Shown here: one piece after another, positions 1 through 12,519 of the stretch
Numbering within the stretch: position 1 is the stretch's first letter
Layout: each line of letters starts with the position of its first letter
From: Datnioides undecimradiatus
Taxonomy: Eukaryota > Chordata > Actinopteri > Lobotiformes > Datnioididae
Assembly: GCA_008933995.1 (NCBI GenBank)
Contig: WARS01002854.1
Span: 56,356-120,355 of the forward strand
Length of the DNA: 64,000 nucleotides
Direction of reading: 5' to 3'
Notes under the pieces: generated by a model
Told to the model about the DNA's origin: nothing
The model's input: only the letters and a program-made list of their open reading frames with translations
Database searches by the model: none
Translations under genes and position numbers: made by a program

Positions 1-1162
1 GGTGGCGGCGGCGGATGATGTAATAAGAGCCTCCTCTCCTGACCAACGCCCGGACTCTGGAGCTGAGTCCTGCTCCTGTGCATCTTGCCCAGGCTAATTC
101 TCATGGCAGCCCCCCACGCTGCGCTCTCCCGGTGCTGCAGCTGCTCTGCTTTCCGTGCAGCATCCGTCTCCACTCGGAGCCATTAACAGTAAATAGGTGT
201 GATTTTCCTCCGTGGCGGCCGAGCAGGATATCAATACCGCTCCCCTCATTTATCGGCGCGGTGCAGCGTGCAGCCCAGACAGTGACGGAGGAGGTTTGAC
301 CCCCTTAAACCCTCCATCCGCTGAGCTCCCTCCACCTGCGGCTTGTGCAGGAAAAATGATGGAGGCTCCATAATCGTTATCTTCCTGCGCCGTTACTTAC
401 TGCAGGTAATAGCGTCCCCAGACAGAAGCCTCTTTAGGAGCCGCGGCTGATTGTGGCGGCTAATAGAGTCCGGGCGGATGCGGCCGGGTTTAAACGGCGG
501 AGACGTTTTCTGAGCCGCGCCGTGATGTTGTGTTTAATAGCTGAAGGATTCAGCCTCTATAAGCTTTGGAGGAATGTCCCCGTTTCAACCCAGGCTGGGT
601 TCGAACACATTCCTGCAGACTTTCAGCCATTTGGACGGATGAGTCACTGCAAACCGGTGAGTCAGATGCAGGTTTGGCCGATGCAGAACAACGGACTGTG
701 TTTCCAAAAGTCTGATGAGCTGAACTTCCTGTTTCGATGCCGGCGCATGCGATTTGATCGGAGCAAGCAAGCAAATCAACGGCGAGTGTGATCGACCTGT
801 GAGACGTCGGTTCAACTGTTGCGAACTGAACTGGGTTTGTTTTGGGACACTCGTCCCAGCAAAGTGGTGAATTCAACAACACTGGACCGTTAAACTGCAG
901 CAAAGGTTCAGTGTTTCTTCCCCTCTGCTTCCTGTATTTGTTGATAAAGTCACAGGAAATCACACCTTTCAAAATAAAACGCAGCTACACCAGAGCCCAG
1001 CTTGTTTCCTGCCTCCTGACTGAAGCAACAAAAGGCCGATTGTCTGCAATGAGCCGTCTACAGCAGGTCCACACACAGGCTCAACGCCCAGTTGCTCATA
1101 ATCAGCCAATCAGGTCCTGCAGGAGCTCATCTCAACACACAGCTGTGCAGATTATTTCAAAT

Positions 1163-1184
1163 CACACACACACACACACACACA
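1163..1184 (+). repeat. (CA)11 microsatellite
   Basis: Uninterrupted dinucleotide run. Confidence 0.95.
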
Positions 1185-2720
1185 GCTGAATAAAGCCTTA
1201 TTGATTCCCTCCTCCCACGCAGGAACACCAGTTCAGAGCCTCGTACTATTATCAGACATAAAAACAGAGATCGAAGGCAGGGAGCGCGGCGCCTGACCGG
1301 ACGCCCACGGTGACGCGTGCTGAGGGCAGGAGGGGGAGGAGGTTCAGGAGGAGCACGATGGAGGAGCACGATGGAGGAGCTGGGGGTTCATTTTAATTTC
1401 ACCTGTTCTGCTCAGTGATTTTAATCCCAGCCGGAGTTCGGACGTGGGCCGTGTTTCACCTCCACCCCCCTGATAATTACAGCCTGGGTGACCTTGGCTG
1501 AACCCGCTGCTCCTCCTCATCTCAGCCCCGTCCCTGGATTTTAAAAAGTGGATCTCTGAGTTTCTGAGCTCGTGGATCGCCAACTTCTTTATTTATTATC
1601 ATCTTAAGTGAAAATGATGCGTCAGCTGATCCGTGGAGCTGCAAACACTGACGCTTATTGGACAGCTCATGAGTTTGGAAAGGTGACGTTAACCCCAGAA
1701 ACAGGCGACAGACGACAGATAACAGCGATGAGACTGCACTGAGTCACAACAGTGGGAAGAACTGTGGCTGAACAGGAAGTGACATCGTGACATTTGTGAA
1801 GTCGCGACTCGTTTTCGAGGTTTTCTAACGTGGGGTTTGAGAGCGAGCAGATGGAAACTGTTCCCGCTGTGAGGAAACGAGGATTTCACCTGCTGCTTGA
1901 TTTTTAAAAGCTGAGAAACAAAGATGGCCGACGGCTTAGAACCTGAGAGCGCCTCCCAACACGGATGCCCTCTCAGGGTGAAACACGAGGACGGACACTG
2001 GGGTTAATAACAGTTAATGGTTTGATGAGGCTGAATGATGCGGGTTAGCTTGCTAGCTCACGTTAGCACCACCTACAGCAAATATCATCTTACAGGTTGT
2101 TTCACGGCCCCACAACCTGCAACGATCCTCCAACTTTACTCTCTTCCTGTTTGAATCTGGGATCATTAACCTATGACTTGTCCTGTCGCTGCAGCAGAGA
2201 GGAGAAACTGCACCCAACATGTGACGCATTCATAAAGCAGCGATACACACAGAGGACAGGTGCAATGATGATGCTCTGCAACATGGGATCTGCATGTCTA
2301 CAACACGCTGAAGTCACGCTGCTATCCCACAATGCCTCTGGTGGCTTTTACAATGAGTAGAGCCGCCGGTGCGACTGTGTGCACCTGGAAACAACGTGTG
2401 TGTGTTTGTTTGCTGCACCCGCTGCACCAATCAGAGCTGCTTTTCAGAACAAAGCGCCAGCCAATGAACAGCGTGCACCAAAACACTCACCGGCAGACAC
2501 AAATGAGTCAAACTCGACCAGAGCCAAGTGCGAGCTACTGCAGGGCCTCTGTATTGTATTTAAAGCGTTTGTCCGTCAGCCGCTTCAATCATCTGCAAGC
2601 TGCAGGAGCAGGAAAGGTGAAGAGACAGCGAAGAGAAAGAGACTGAAGTACTCACAGAATGAAGACAGCAGGAGCCGGATTCAGAAGATTCCCTCGGATG
2701 ATGGAAGCCAGTTTAATCCC

Positions 2721-2751
2721 CGGGACGGACGGACGGACGGACGGGCGGGCG
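2721..2751 (+). repeat. (GGAC)n / (GGGC)n tetranucleotide repeat
   Basis: GGGACGGACGGACGGACGGA and then CGGGCGGGCGG. Confidence 0.9.
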
Positions 2752-4659
2752 GCTGCAGAGAATACGATCCACAGGCAGGAGAGCTGCGAAAAGCTCCTGG
2801 GAGAAGACGAACTTTACAAAAGAGGAAGTGAAGCTTCGGGGAGCGTCGGCGGGACCTCGGGGCGCCGGGGAAATGAAGTCTCTGCACCGTCCTCTCCTGA
2901 TTTGCTCCCTCGACGTCTCTTTCTTCTTCTATCAGTCCCTTTTTGCTTTTATCTCACAGCTGATGTGGAGGCTGCTGGGAAACGTCCCGGGGGGACATGT
3001 GTCCACGCTGGGAGGAAGGAGACGAACCCGGCAGGAAGCGTCCTGTTTGACCTCGACTCAAATGAAAGTGCGTTTGTTGTTGAGGTGGTTGTTGCCTTGC
3101 TTCCTTCCTTCCTTCCTTCCTTTCCTCTCTTTCTTCTGACTTGGTTTGAGGCAGGAACAGACTCAATTACGGGCGGACGGAGATAATGGTGTGTATCGGT
3201 GGCACCTGCACCTGCCTCCTCTTTCTCTTCCTGTCTGCTTTTCCACCTGACTGCCAAGATTAAGGCATATAATCAAATTCTCTTAATTGGCCCTGATCGT
3301 GGCGACCGGCCAGGAGTCTTTCCTCTCGCTCTCTCTCTCCCTCTGTGCTTCCCTCCCTCGCTCGCCCCACACAGTGCCGGGAATGACAATGAGCCCTGGA
3401 GCGCCTGTCAGTCAAGACTCGGGGCTCCTGCAGTCAACTCTACCTGCTGACTCAGAGCTGGTTGTTATCTCTGCTGTCTGTCGCTGCCCTGAGCTCGCCA
3501 TATCCTCCCCGCTGCCCCGCCCTCTGCTCCACCCTCTGCTCCACCCTCCTATCGATTACCCAGGATGACTGACGGGTTCGGTATTAACCCCCACCGCCCC
3601 TCCTCTTCTCCTTTTTCTTCTTCTTCTCCTCTTTTTTGCTTTGTGTTTGGATCTAATCTGCCCCGCTCCTCCTGCGTCTAATCCCCATCCAGATCTGCTG
3701 TTGCTAATTGGTTTCAGGTGTCTCTGACGGCGGCGGCGGCGGCATGGAGAGCAGGGTGGGGTGGGTGGGTGCTGGCGAGGGAAGATTTCACGCCGCCGTC
3801 GCCATTAATTAAAAAGATGATTACTCAGGATGCAAAGATTAAAGACGGAAACAGGAAGCGCCGGGCCGATAATGACCTGGTAGCACTGTCTAACTCCGCG
3901 CTCTGCTCATCCAGCGTTTGGCTTCTCCTCTGTGTGTGTGTTTAAAAATGGCCACCTTCAGATTAAAAGTTTGTGCAGGTGTCTGTGGCTACATGGCAGG
4001 ACGAGCAGCGCGTCACCTCCTCTCAGTCCACATTTTGCAAAATCATTTAAAAAAATGATAAAAGCTCTTTTTTCGTTTTTGTCCCGTTTCCTCAAATCAC
4101 ATCAAAACAGGAAGTCCATCAAAAACACCCACAATCCTTTGTCTCGTCCTCGCTGTCCTCAGTGCAGCAGCTGGACACCGCCAGGTCTCTGACTGGATGT
4201 GGTTGCCATGGCGCCTCTGTGCAAGATGCTGGTTGGCTGAGAGCTGGCGGTCACACCTGGGGCATTCTGGGAAGGGACGTGAGTTGAAGCCACGCTGAGG
4301 AGGATTTGAGCAGATCTGCAGAAAACAGAAAACAGAGTTTAGATCTAGTCGTTATGCTTCCAGTGTGAAAACCCTGCGAGCTCTGAGATGCTGATGGTCA
4401 AGTTTATGAAAGAGAAACGTGTCGTTGGATTGAATCCAGGTCAGGATTCATGGAAATAATGAAACGAGATCTTTGGAGGAAGTTTAGTGAACAAATTCAG
4501 ATAAACTGCTGGACATTAACGTCCAAAATACAAAATAAAACATAGAATAAATAATAAACTAAAGAATAAAATACAACATTTAATTTAACATGTGTTCTAT
4601 TAATTTATTAAGTGGGAATAATCTGAATATGATTAATCTGCAGCAAATGATTCAAAAGG

Positions 4660-4815
4660 CCATTAACTCAATAATAAAACAGTAAATGTAGCGTATAGCA
4701 TATTAGAATGTCATTAGCATGTTATTAGCATGTTATTATTATGATATTGGCATGTTAGCAGCATGTTATTGGTGTGTCATTAGCATGTTATTAATATTAT
4801 GTTATTAGCAATTGT
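4660..4815 (+). repeat. AT-rich TTAGCATGTTAT repeats
   Basis: Irregular repeats of TTAGCATGTTATTAG and variants (TTGGCATG, TTAGCAGCATG). Confidence 0.75.
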
Positions 4816-6329
4816 TCAGGTCGAAGCCACTGTGACGCCATTGGTTGGTTTGAAGCCTCGAATTTCAAACTTTTGCCCGTCGCCATCTTTGTTTTTATTG
4901 GTGTTGCCATGGTAGCAACTGTTTTTCCTCTCAATGGGACTGTGATTTACAAAATGAACGCCGGGCTGTGTTGACGAAGACTTGAAACTAGCGACTGAGG
5001 CCATGAGCTCGTTAGGAATCCACATTAAGTCAAGTCTGAAGCTGCGTTTGAGCGTCGCCTCAGAGATGTCAGACCTGCGGCTCCGTCAGACCTGCAGCTC
5101 CGTCTGTATTCATGACAAGTCGCTGTGGATGAAAGCAGCGAGAGAAACGCTAAATGTTTGTCTCCACACAAGCGCGGAGATTAAACAGTGATAAATTATA
5201 AACACAGAGCGAAGTGAAGCAGATAACTCAGTTCGACTTCAAGATAAACAACAAAGAGGATTATGGAAATCCCAGTTTTTCTTCCACACAACAAAAAATA
5301 AAATTAAGTTGACAAGCGCCGACATGAGAGGGGTCGATAAACGACAAGAGGAGGGAAACAAACCGGGCGGATCAAAACAAGACGACGCGCAAAACCCAGG
5401 AGTCTCAGCGGGAGGAGGAGAGGAGGAGGAACAAGGGTTTAGAAGAGAAGAGCAAGAAGAAGCAGGAGAGGAGACACATGTTCAGGGAGATCTGTGCTCC
5501 TCAGACGAGAGGAGGCGGCGTCTGACTGGACCTCAACTCAGGGACCGGATCCAGAGAAGGTCCAACGTCCCCAAGGTGTCGGTGTTCAGGGTCAGAGTTC
5601 AGTGACTGCAGGAGGTTCGTAGATGTTTGTAGATGTTTCACCACCTTCTAACGGCCAGGTTACATCGGTGAAACCAGACGAGACGGGTGCATCGTTTCCA
5701 CGGCAACGCCTCCCTGTTCTTACACCCCAGCTGGCTGTTTCTGTGACGGTTCTGTTTGGTTTGTTGGGACACCATCTACGGTGGTGTTGGTGCTGTTGAT
5801 GAACAACATCCATGCTGACACTTCCTCCTTCCTCTGTCTCAGCCCTTTAAACCAGCTGACTACAGCGCTACGAGCTGATTGGCTGCTGAAACAGGTGATG
5901 CTCCTGGCGTTGTGAAGGCAGCCAATGGTCTGAGTGTCAGTTCGTTTAATAACTGCACCGATCCACGCGCCAGTGTTCTGCTGCTTTTCTGTCTCTGCAG
6001 CTTCGACTGATGTCTCGTGTTTTCCTGTCTTTTCCCTGGTCGAAGGTTTGTTTGGAGGGTCGAGGACACATGAAGCTAACGTGGTCTGTTGTTCACAGAT
6101 CTGACTGGCTGAAAACAAATAAAGTCTCCGTCTACACAAACGACCTGTGTTCTGTCGCACGAACCTGGGGGGGTGGGCGCCAACATATAGATCAGTTTTG
6201 GTAAAACACGGGTCATGTGATTCACAGAGCAGACGTGTTGCTTTCAGTTGGACAACAAACCAGAAGAGACATTTCCTGTTTACAAGCCGCACAGAAACTC
6301 AGTGTTTCCTCAGTGTTTCCTCAGCATTT
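4816..6329. other. Gene-free stretch
   Basis: A segment around 4820-4930 (GAAGCCTCGAATTTCAAACT and CGCCATCTTTGTTTTTATTG) looks like a dispersed repeat. A charged plus-strand frame at 5324-5605 (Glu/Arg/Gly-rich) has an ATG but no recognised similarity and is left uncalled. Confidence 0.5.
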
Positions 6330-6560
6330 CCGGGGTCAAACCCAAAGCTTTTAGCTCCTCTGCTCGTCACCTGTGGAACGAGCTTCCTGAACACCTGAGG
6401 TCTGCAGACACTGCTGAAATCTATTTACTGCAGCGTTTCAGTAACAGAACACCTTTGATTTCCTTCGATCAAACTTCCTTTTGATTTATTTCTAATCCCC
6501 TGTAAAGCTCTTTGAATCGCATCTGTCTGAATGTTGCTATGTGAATAAAGTTGCCTGTAG
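6330..6560 (+). mobile_element. 3' end of a LINE-type retrotransposon (L2/Rex-like), degraded
   Basis: The peptide AFSSSARHLWNELPEHLRSA, then DTAEI, resembles the extreme C-terminus of fish L2/CR1-type reverse transcriptases (APRLWNSLP..IR.A.....FK). It is followed by a short 3'UTR with CTTTGAATCGCATCTGTCTG and TGTGAATAAAGTTGCC, a typical tail. The frame ends after further diverged codons. No upstream reverse-transcriptase domain is seen. Confidence 0.6.
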
Positions 6561-8264
6561 CTTCAGTTCTCAAAGTTCAGGCTCGTCCGACTGCCTTTCA
6601 TCAGACCTCTGGAAGACGAGGACGTGAGACTAAACACTGATGATACTCAGTGAGGCTTAGGAAATAATATGCATTTGAGTTTAGTTCATTTCTGATGTTG
6701 ACGTCTGGTTTCACATCAGCTACATCAGCTGAAAAACAGTCTGTTTGACTCATGCATCCACGCTGACGTTCAGGGTCAAAACATCTTTACTCAAACTCTT
6801 CCAGAGAATCAAATGCACGTCTGATGTCGTGGCTTTGTTGAACAGTATCTCTGAACGATCCTGAGCGAGATGTTTCCCTGCACAGTCAGATATAAATGTA
6901 TAAACAGTGAAATATGTTCTGTGCGTGAGGTGCGACTGCAGCTAAGTGAGTAATTTTTTTGGGTGGAGACGCCCACTCGAGGAGCTGAAGCACAAATAAT
7001 AATTACACTACAGTTCCTGCAAATGTGCTTCTGAAAACCTGCAGTCACCACGCTGTTTGAAATGACTGTGATTACTGTGATTTCATATCAACCCTCCTCT
7101 GGAGGCGGAGCCTGCACCGGGGTTATTATTAATGCCCAGACAGGGAGGACGAGTGGTGAGAGGAGGCCAGTAATTCTGTCGGCCACTTCAAACTCGTGTC
7201 TTTAATCTGTGCTACGTCGAGCTGGTTCGTGCACGCAGCGGAGAGCACGGAGGAAAACACGCGGCTTTACTGCTGCAGAGTCACCTGCTGCGTGTGCTGC
7301 GCTGCATGACAGCTACAGTGGAGTGAGCGCCGCTCTGCAGCCTGCAGCACGCAGCACGCAGCCTGCAGCACGCTCCTCAGTTTCAAAACGAAACAAAGCT
7401 ATTCTGGATCTTTTCTTAAGTTTCAGGACGAGCAGCTGTGCAGAGGCAGAAACTCCATGTTCATGTCTGTTATCAGCTCCTGTTAACCTCACGCCTCAGA
7501 TTAGCCACAAACATGTTACTGGATATGAAAAAGCTAAAACGTCCACAAGTAAAGACGACAAACAGATGAAGTGTCTATAATCCCTGTTTGCGCTGAATAT
7601 TGTGACTTGCAGGTTGAAAAACATCTGGATGTCGGGTTTGAGAAAGATTCCTTTAAAACTTCACATTAAACTTTATCTAATTCAGCTCCCGTTACAGTGA
7701 CACATAAGCTCCTTTTCAACATAAATCAGGCAACTTGACCTGAATGCTAATGTTAGCATGCTAACACACTCACAGTGACAATGCTAATCATGTTGATAGC
7801 ATGTGTTAGCTTGTTTATACGTATATGCTCATTAGCTCAAGATGCAAACTCCAGCTGAGGCTGGTGGCTAACGGTTTAAGTTTACTGTCATGTGGCGGCG
7901 TCTAGTGGCGGTTATGATGCTAGCAAAGCAGGAATTCATGTGACGCAGCATAACAAGCAACCACATCTGTTTACAGTTCAATCAGAGCAACACTGACTCA
8001 TTTTAAGCAACAAACCGTTACATCACACACACACGATGAAACGCATGTTTACTGATTTTAACCCGAATCATCACATTTTAAATCTAACCGAGGAGTTTTG
8101 GACCAAAGCAAACGTCTCATGACTTTAACCTTGTGTTTGACTCTAAACTTCATCTTCAGTTTGTGACTGACTGACAGCGTTGACCACCTGTTTGTTCCTC
8201 AGTCACACATGTTGTACTGACCGTCGACCTGTCCTGTCATCATATAGGAAAGGTTATTAGAAAA

Positions 8265-8294
8265 ACCACCTGACCTAAAGAAAGGTCAGGTGGT
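8265..8294. repeat. 12-bp perfect hairpin
   Basis: ACCACCTGACCT and AGGTCAGGTGGT are separated by six bases (AAAGAA). It lies at the left boundary of a possible interspersed repeat (8,350-8,705). Confidence 0.7.
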
Positions 8295-8349
8295 CACCAA
8301 CATCAGCTGGATTCATAACAGCATGAACTGCTCTGTAAACTAACGACAA

Positions 8350-8705
8350 CTCGATGTCATGTCTGTGTCCGACAGGAAGCAGGACAACAGGAGGTTTAGC
8401 ACCCAGAGCGGCGGTGGACGCAGAACACAAACGCTTACGAGTGGACGAGGCAGGCGGGGTCAAAACCAGAGAGATCCAAAGTCCACGAAACCAGGCAAAG
8501 TCCAAAAACACCAGAAAGTCCCAGAGAGGCAGAGCTCCATGTCTGCTGAGAGCAAAGGGAAGGCTGACGAGGCCCAGGTGAGACTGATGAGCACAGGTGA
8601 GGCAGCAGGTAAAGACAGCTGGAACCAGACAAAGGGTAGACGCTGTCAAAATAAAACAGGAAATGATGAAATAAAAACAGGAAATGACTGGATTCAAACT
8701 GCAGG
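8350..8705 (-). repeat. Possible interspersed repeat remnant
   Basis: Minus-strand text such as TTTGGATCTCTCTGGTTTTG, CCCCGCCTGCCTCGTCC and TCACCTGTGCTCATCAGTCT has the style of long terminal or non-coding parts of fish retroelements. A 22-bp tandem pair (AAAATAAAACAGGAAATGA type) sits at about 8648-8692. No coding domain is visible; the 144-codon minus frame is not credible as a gene. Confidence 0.25.
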
Positions 8706-9328
8706 TCACTATCTGCTGTGCAACACGTTACAGTGACTTCTGCTGCTGCTGCTGCTGTAAGGCAACGAGCAGCTCTCTGCAGCTTTCAGCCCAAGGTCGA
8801 CTGTCAACAGCCGTGGTACTGTAACACTCTCTGCCAACACCGTCCTGGTTACATAACGCCGCCAGGGCCCGGCGCCGCCTCGATGGAGCAGCGGTGTGGG
8901 GGGTGCAGCTCACATAAAGAGAGCTGCAACACTTTGCACATCACGGCACTGCATTAACCACAGCGTGGAGACAAGCACCATATGTCACAGGTCAGAGACT
9001 GAAAGTCCTCCTCAGCTCTGAGACATCGCAGTCACCAAAACCTCTCTGACCTCAGCTTCAGCCAACAGGAAACCAGGGTGAGCTCCCCCGCCGTGCAGAC
9101 ACTGACTCACATGCATGCAATGTTTCACCTCTGCAAACACGTAAGCAGCAAACTCCTGATGGGTTTTACCAACTAAAGATACCAAAACTGACTGATTGCA
9201 TGAAATGAGAGAGAGGAAGCTGCAAAATGAGCAGAAAACAACAAGAAGCTGATTTTACAGAAGGATCAGGCGAAATCCAGCAGAACAGCAGAACAGCATC
9301 AACTCAAACCAAACCAGCTCCTCGCTGG

Positions 9329-9387
9329 GCTCATTGCTCAGCTCTGAGGAGCAGCTCTGAGGAGCTCCTCAGAGCTGAGCAATGAGC
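9329..9387. repeat. Perfect 23-bp inverted repeat (hairpin, 13-nt loop)
   Basis: The arms 9329-9351 and 9365-9387 are exact reverse complements (core CAGCTCTGAGGAG / CTCCTCAGAGCTG). The 13-nt loop CAGCTCTGAGGAG is itself a repeat of the end of the left arm, so two alternative stems are possible. Confidence 0.85.
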
Positions 9388-10759
9388 AATGTATCGGGGC
9401 TTACTGCTGTTGTGTTGTTTGTTTTGTGCATTAAATGTTTGTGTGTGTTTGTTGCAGCTCTTCACCATCAGCACTTTGTGGCAGACACACGGCGTGAAGC
9501 GTTAATGCAGTCGGACGGTGTGGTCACACTCTTCAGAGCTACTTGAGCCTGAGGGGCTCAAACAGCCGCTAAGTGTCCACTTTATCTCGGAAAGTCGCAG
9601 GTTTGCAGGTTGACCGACTCCGAGGGTGGAACCACTTCGGTCTGACTGTTGGTTTTATTCAAGCACTCGTCTGTACGAGGCTGCGAACGCATCACGGGGC
9701 AGCGGCGATGAAAGGTGGACTGCATGGCTTCCAGCGCACACATGGCTGCTGAGTCGGGTTGCCGTAGTGTTTTAAGAGCTGCGGTGTGTTCACGTCTTGT
9801 TTCTTTAATAAATCCTTCTTTGGTGATTTAACATCCTGAAAGATTTTAACGTTTCACCTTTTTAACAAACTTTTATTTTTATGTATTTTAAAACTTTATT
9901 TTATTCATTTTCCTCCTTGTCTCGTTTTGTTGGTGTGGGACTGATACATCTGTTAAATTTGACTTTTGTCTTTTTCATGCTTTGTGTTTTCTGCAGAAGA
10001 CTGTGTTTTATCACATATACACCTGAGCTAATCTGTTCTTTGAGGGGGAACGTAAACAGGAAGTAAGCGGCTTTAACAGCGTGAAACCTGTTTGGCATAT
10101 CTACACCGTCAGAGGCTGAATCATCTGTTGCAGCCGTGTGTCACTAAAATACTCTGACGCTGATGAAAGCGTGAAATGCGCCGCGTTGCAGCTGGAGAGG
10201 CCCCAGTGTAGCAGGGATGGAGTCGTCAGAGTCTGGATGCAGGCTCAGGTTTCATTTTCAGTATCAGGATGTAAACTGGCCCCAACACTCGTCTCATGTC
10301 TCCAGCGTCTCTGGGTCGTATCTCTGGATCTTGGTCTTTGCTGCGTCTCCAGATGCTGCAGGTGGAGCCGAGTGTGACTCGTGCATCTCTGCAGCAGCAT
10401 GAGGCTTCCTGCAGACGACTGAAGCTCACGGAAATGAATCTCTGAGTGTGTTCATTCATTCATTCATGGAAACAGGCCAAGAGCAAACAGCCTGATCAAC
10501 GTTGGCGCCCTCTGACCTGATGTCCCATTTACAGCTTCCTGTTGTGTCTGTGCGTCCTGCTCCACTCTGCTCTGAGCCATCTGTGACTGAGAAGCTTTGG
10601 GTTAGCGTTCGACCGGATGGCGTCCCCGCTGAGCCGCGTTTGTTGCAGTTGGTGAAGCAGAGAGGAGCGGAGAGGTTCCTCTGCCGTTTCCTGTCTCGCA
10701 CGGATGTTTGAGGAGGAAGTGCGAGGGTACGACCGCAGCACTGGCGTCAGCTCTTGTGT

Positions 10760-11005
10760 CATTGTGGACATGCAGTCATTTTGTGCGTTTCTCAGGCTAT
10801 TTCCTGTCTCTTATTGAACATTTTGTGTCTGAGGTGATTATGTGTCTCTCTATAGATGTTTATTGTGCTTTTGTGGTCATTTTGCATCTCTTTAGGTTAT
10901 TTTGTGCATCTTTGTAAACATTTGATGTTTTTTGGGTCATTTTGTGCGTTTCTTTGGTTATTTTGTGTCCTCGCAGTCATTTAGTGTCTCTTTGTGTTAC
11001 CCTGT
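10760..11005 (+). repeat. Degenerate 'TTTTGTGTCTCTTTGTGGTCA' minisatellite
   Basis: Diverged units around CATTTTGTGCGTTTCTTTGG and CATTTTGCATCTCTTTAGGT. The reverse complement of the same motif forms the array at 50.9-51.4 kb. The tail TCTCTTTGTGTTACCCTGTC and the following ~80 bp recur at 12,600-12,680. Confidence 0.7.
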
Positions 11006-11230
11006 CCCCTGTGTGTGCGCTGTTGAAAGAGTTTGGCAGCAGATGAGATGGCGAGCAGCATCCAGAGCAAACAAAGCGCTGCCGCCGTGGTCCACTTCTG
11101 TTTTGTTTCACACAGCAACTTCAGTCAGTATTCCAGGTCACACTGATCTTCATCAATGTGTGTTGTACATGTTTGTGTGTCCACCTGCATCATGACCTCT
11201 GAGCTGAAGCCTGAGAGAGCAGCCAGCAGC

Positions 11231-11850
11231 CTGATGGAGCTGATGGAGCTGATGTTTGTCTGCAGAGCAACCAGCAGCCTGAGCAGTGGAGCAGCTGCAG
11301 AGTCAGAGGGAAGTGTCTGCATCAGATCAGGAGGACATGCTGGTCGTCTCCTCCACATTCGCGGGGCTGTGCAGCGTGAATTCATCCCCCAGGGTCAGTG
11401 GAGAGCTCTGCTGCACCGCTCTGAGGCGTCTGAGGGAGGAGACTCAGCACCAACCACCTGAACTGGGACAGGTGGAGCTCTGCTTCTCCATCAGGACACA
11501 CAGCACTGAGAACACACACAGTGTTTTAGCTGCAGCAACACAATCGCTGCTCTGCACCGCCCTGCTGCTGCACCTGCAGACACACATTTCTCCTTCTTCT
11601 TCTCCTTCTCCTCCTTCTCCACAGTGACGGTGCAGCTGAAGGGTCTCTGCTCTGACACAGTGGAGGAGGTCCAGAGGACGTCACAGATGGAGCTGCACAA
11701 GGTCACAGAGCAGGACTTCAGGGAGAGATCAGAGCGTTGCAGGAGCTCTGGGAGCAGAGCATCACTGCACAAGGTCACTACTCTGCACAAGGTCACTACT
11801 CTGCACAAGGTCACTACTCTGCGCAAGGTCACTACTCTGCAGGACGGAGG
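11231..11850 (+). pseudogene. Mariner-like (SETMAR-type) transposase relic, copy 1
   Basis: Seen: a REFIPQGQ peptide at 11375-11398, then in shifted frames RRLREETQHQPPELGQ, then DTVEEVQRTSQMELHKVTEQ after a CT-rich insert. Known: mariner-family transposases have an HREFIPQGQ-like motif, an RRLRE-RRPE-W segment, and a C-terminal IEEIQ...FQ..F end, so the order fits. Broken: an 8-bp deletion relative to copy 2 after the GQ codons, frameshifts, loss of the DNAPAH-like catalytic segment, and a CT-rich insertion at about 11588-11623. The 3' end is an array of four 18-bp units (GCACAAGGTCACTACTCT) at 11767-11838 that would encode repeats of AQGHYS, a stutter of the terminal motif. No terminal inverted repeats were recognised. 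Confidence 0.65.
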
Positions 11851-12519
11851 TTCCTGTTTGTTTACCTGCAAACTGTGGTTTATTGTGACTCATGTTGTGA
11901 TTTTAATATCAAATGACTGGTTTTGGCCACGTGATGAGTTTCCTGTTCGGTCTCTAACGATGAGCTAACGGAGGTGGCGGCGGCATCTCCACCTTTGACG
12001 ACCGCCTCCAGTTCCAACAGAAACAGCGTTTTATCTCCATCTGTGCCACCAATCATCCCTCACAGCCACCGCCCACGCGCGCTTTAATTACGACATAAAT
12101 GTGCTTGACATCTCCCTATCCCTCCCCCCTCGCTGCCTCCCCCCTCTCTCTCTTCACCTGACACACACTGTGACGCTCACTCCCAGCAGCCATTTCCGCC
12201 ATGCGAATGGCTTTTCAAACAGCACTGATGGAGTTTCTAACTGATGTCAGGCGGCATGTAAGACATGATGAATGCTCGCCACCCCCCCACCGGGCGGGGC
12301 GGGGTCGAGTGCTGATGTATGGCCGCAGGTTGATAAAGAGAAGACATACGGGACACAGGAAACGTGGTGGATGGAGATCCTGGAGTCATGTGACGCTGTC
12401 TGAGAAGGATTTACAGCTGCATCAGTCAGCGGCCAATCAGAGCGGTCCTCAACGTCCACTCGCTCTCTGCTGTCGCACACTGAAGGACACACAGTCGGTG
12501 TGCTCCCTGTGTCTCTGTG

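Larger units (their letters stand above)
1..4600. other. Gene-free stretch
   Basis: No exon recognised on either strand. Contains pyrimidine-rich tracts around 3090-3150 and 3310-3365, and two blocks of possible conserved non-coding style (about 3240-3310 with TAATCAAATTCTCTTAATTG, and 3790-3850 with ATTAATTAAAAAGATGATTA). The longest frame (2659-3186) has no domain or splice support. Confidence 0.6.
6561..11230. other. Gene-free stretch apart from listed repeats
   Basis: Unique-looking DNA with TTAGC/GCTAA-rich words around 7740-7870, the two hairpins, a (CTG)5 at about 8743 and a degenerate minisatellite at its right end. No exon supported. Confidence 0.6.

Noticed and set aside
596-612. 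tRNA B-box-like GGGTTCGAACACATTCC
   Set aside because: No A box, acceptor stem or cloverleaf could be built around it.
2659-3186. 175-codon plus frame from an ATG
   Set aside because: Runs through a tetranucleotide repeat and a TTCC-rich tract; no domain or gene context.
5324-5605. 94-codon charged plus frame
   Set aside because: Purine-rich composition can explain the open frame; no similarity, splice sites or polyadenylation signal to support it.
5720-6292. 190-codon minus frame opposite the LINE tail flank
   Set aside because: No domain; it overlaps the antisense of a degraded retroelement neighbourhood and starts at a non-ATG codon or a chance ATG.
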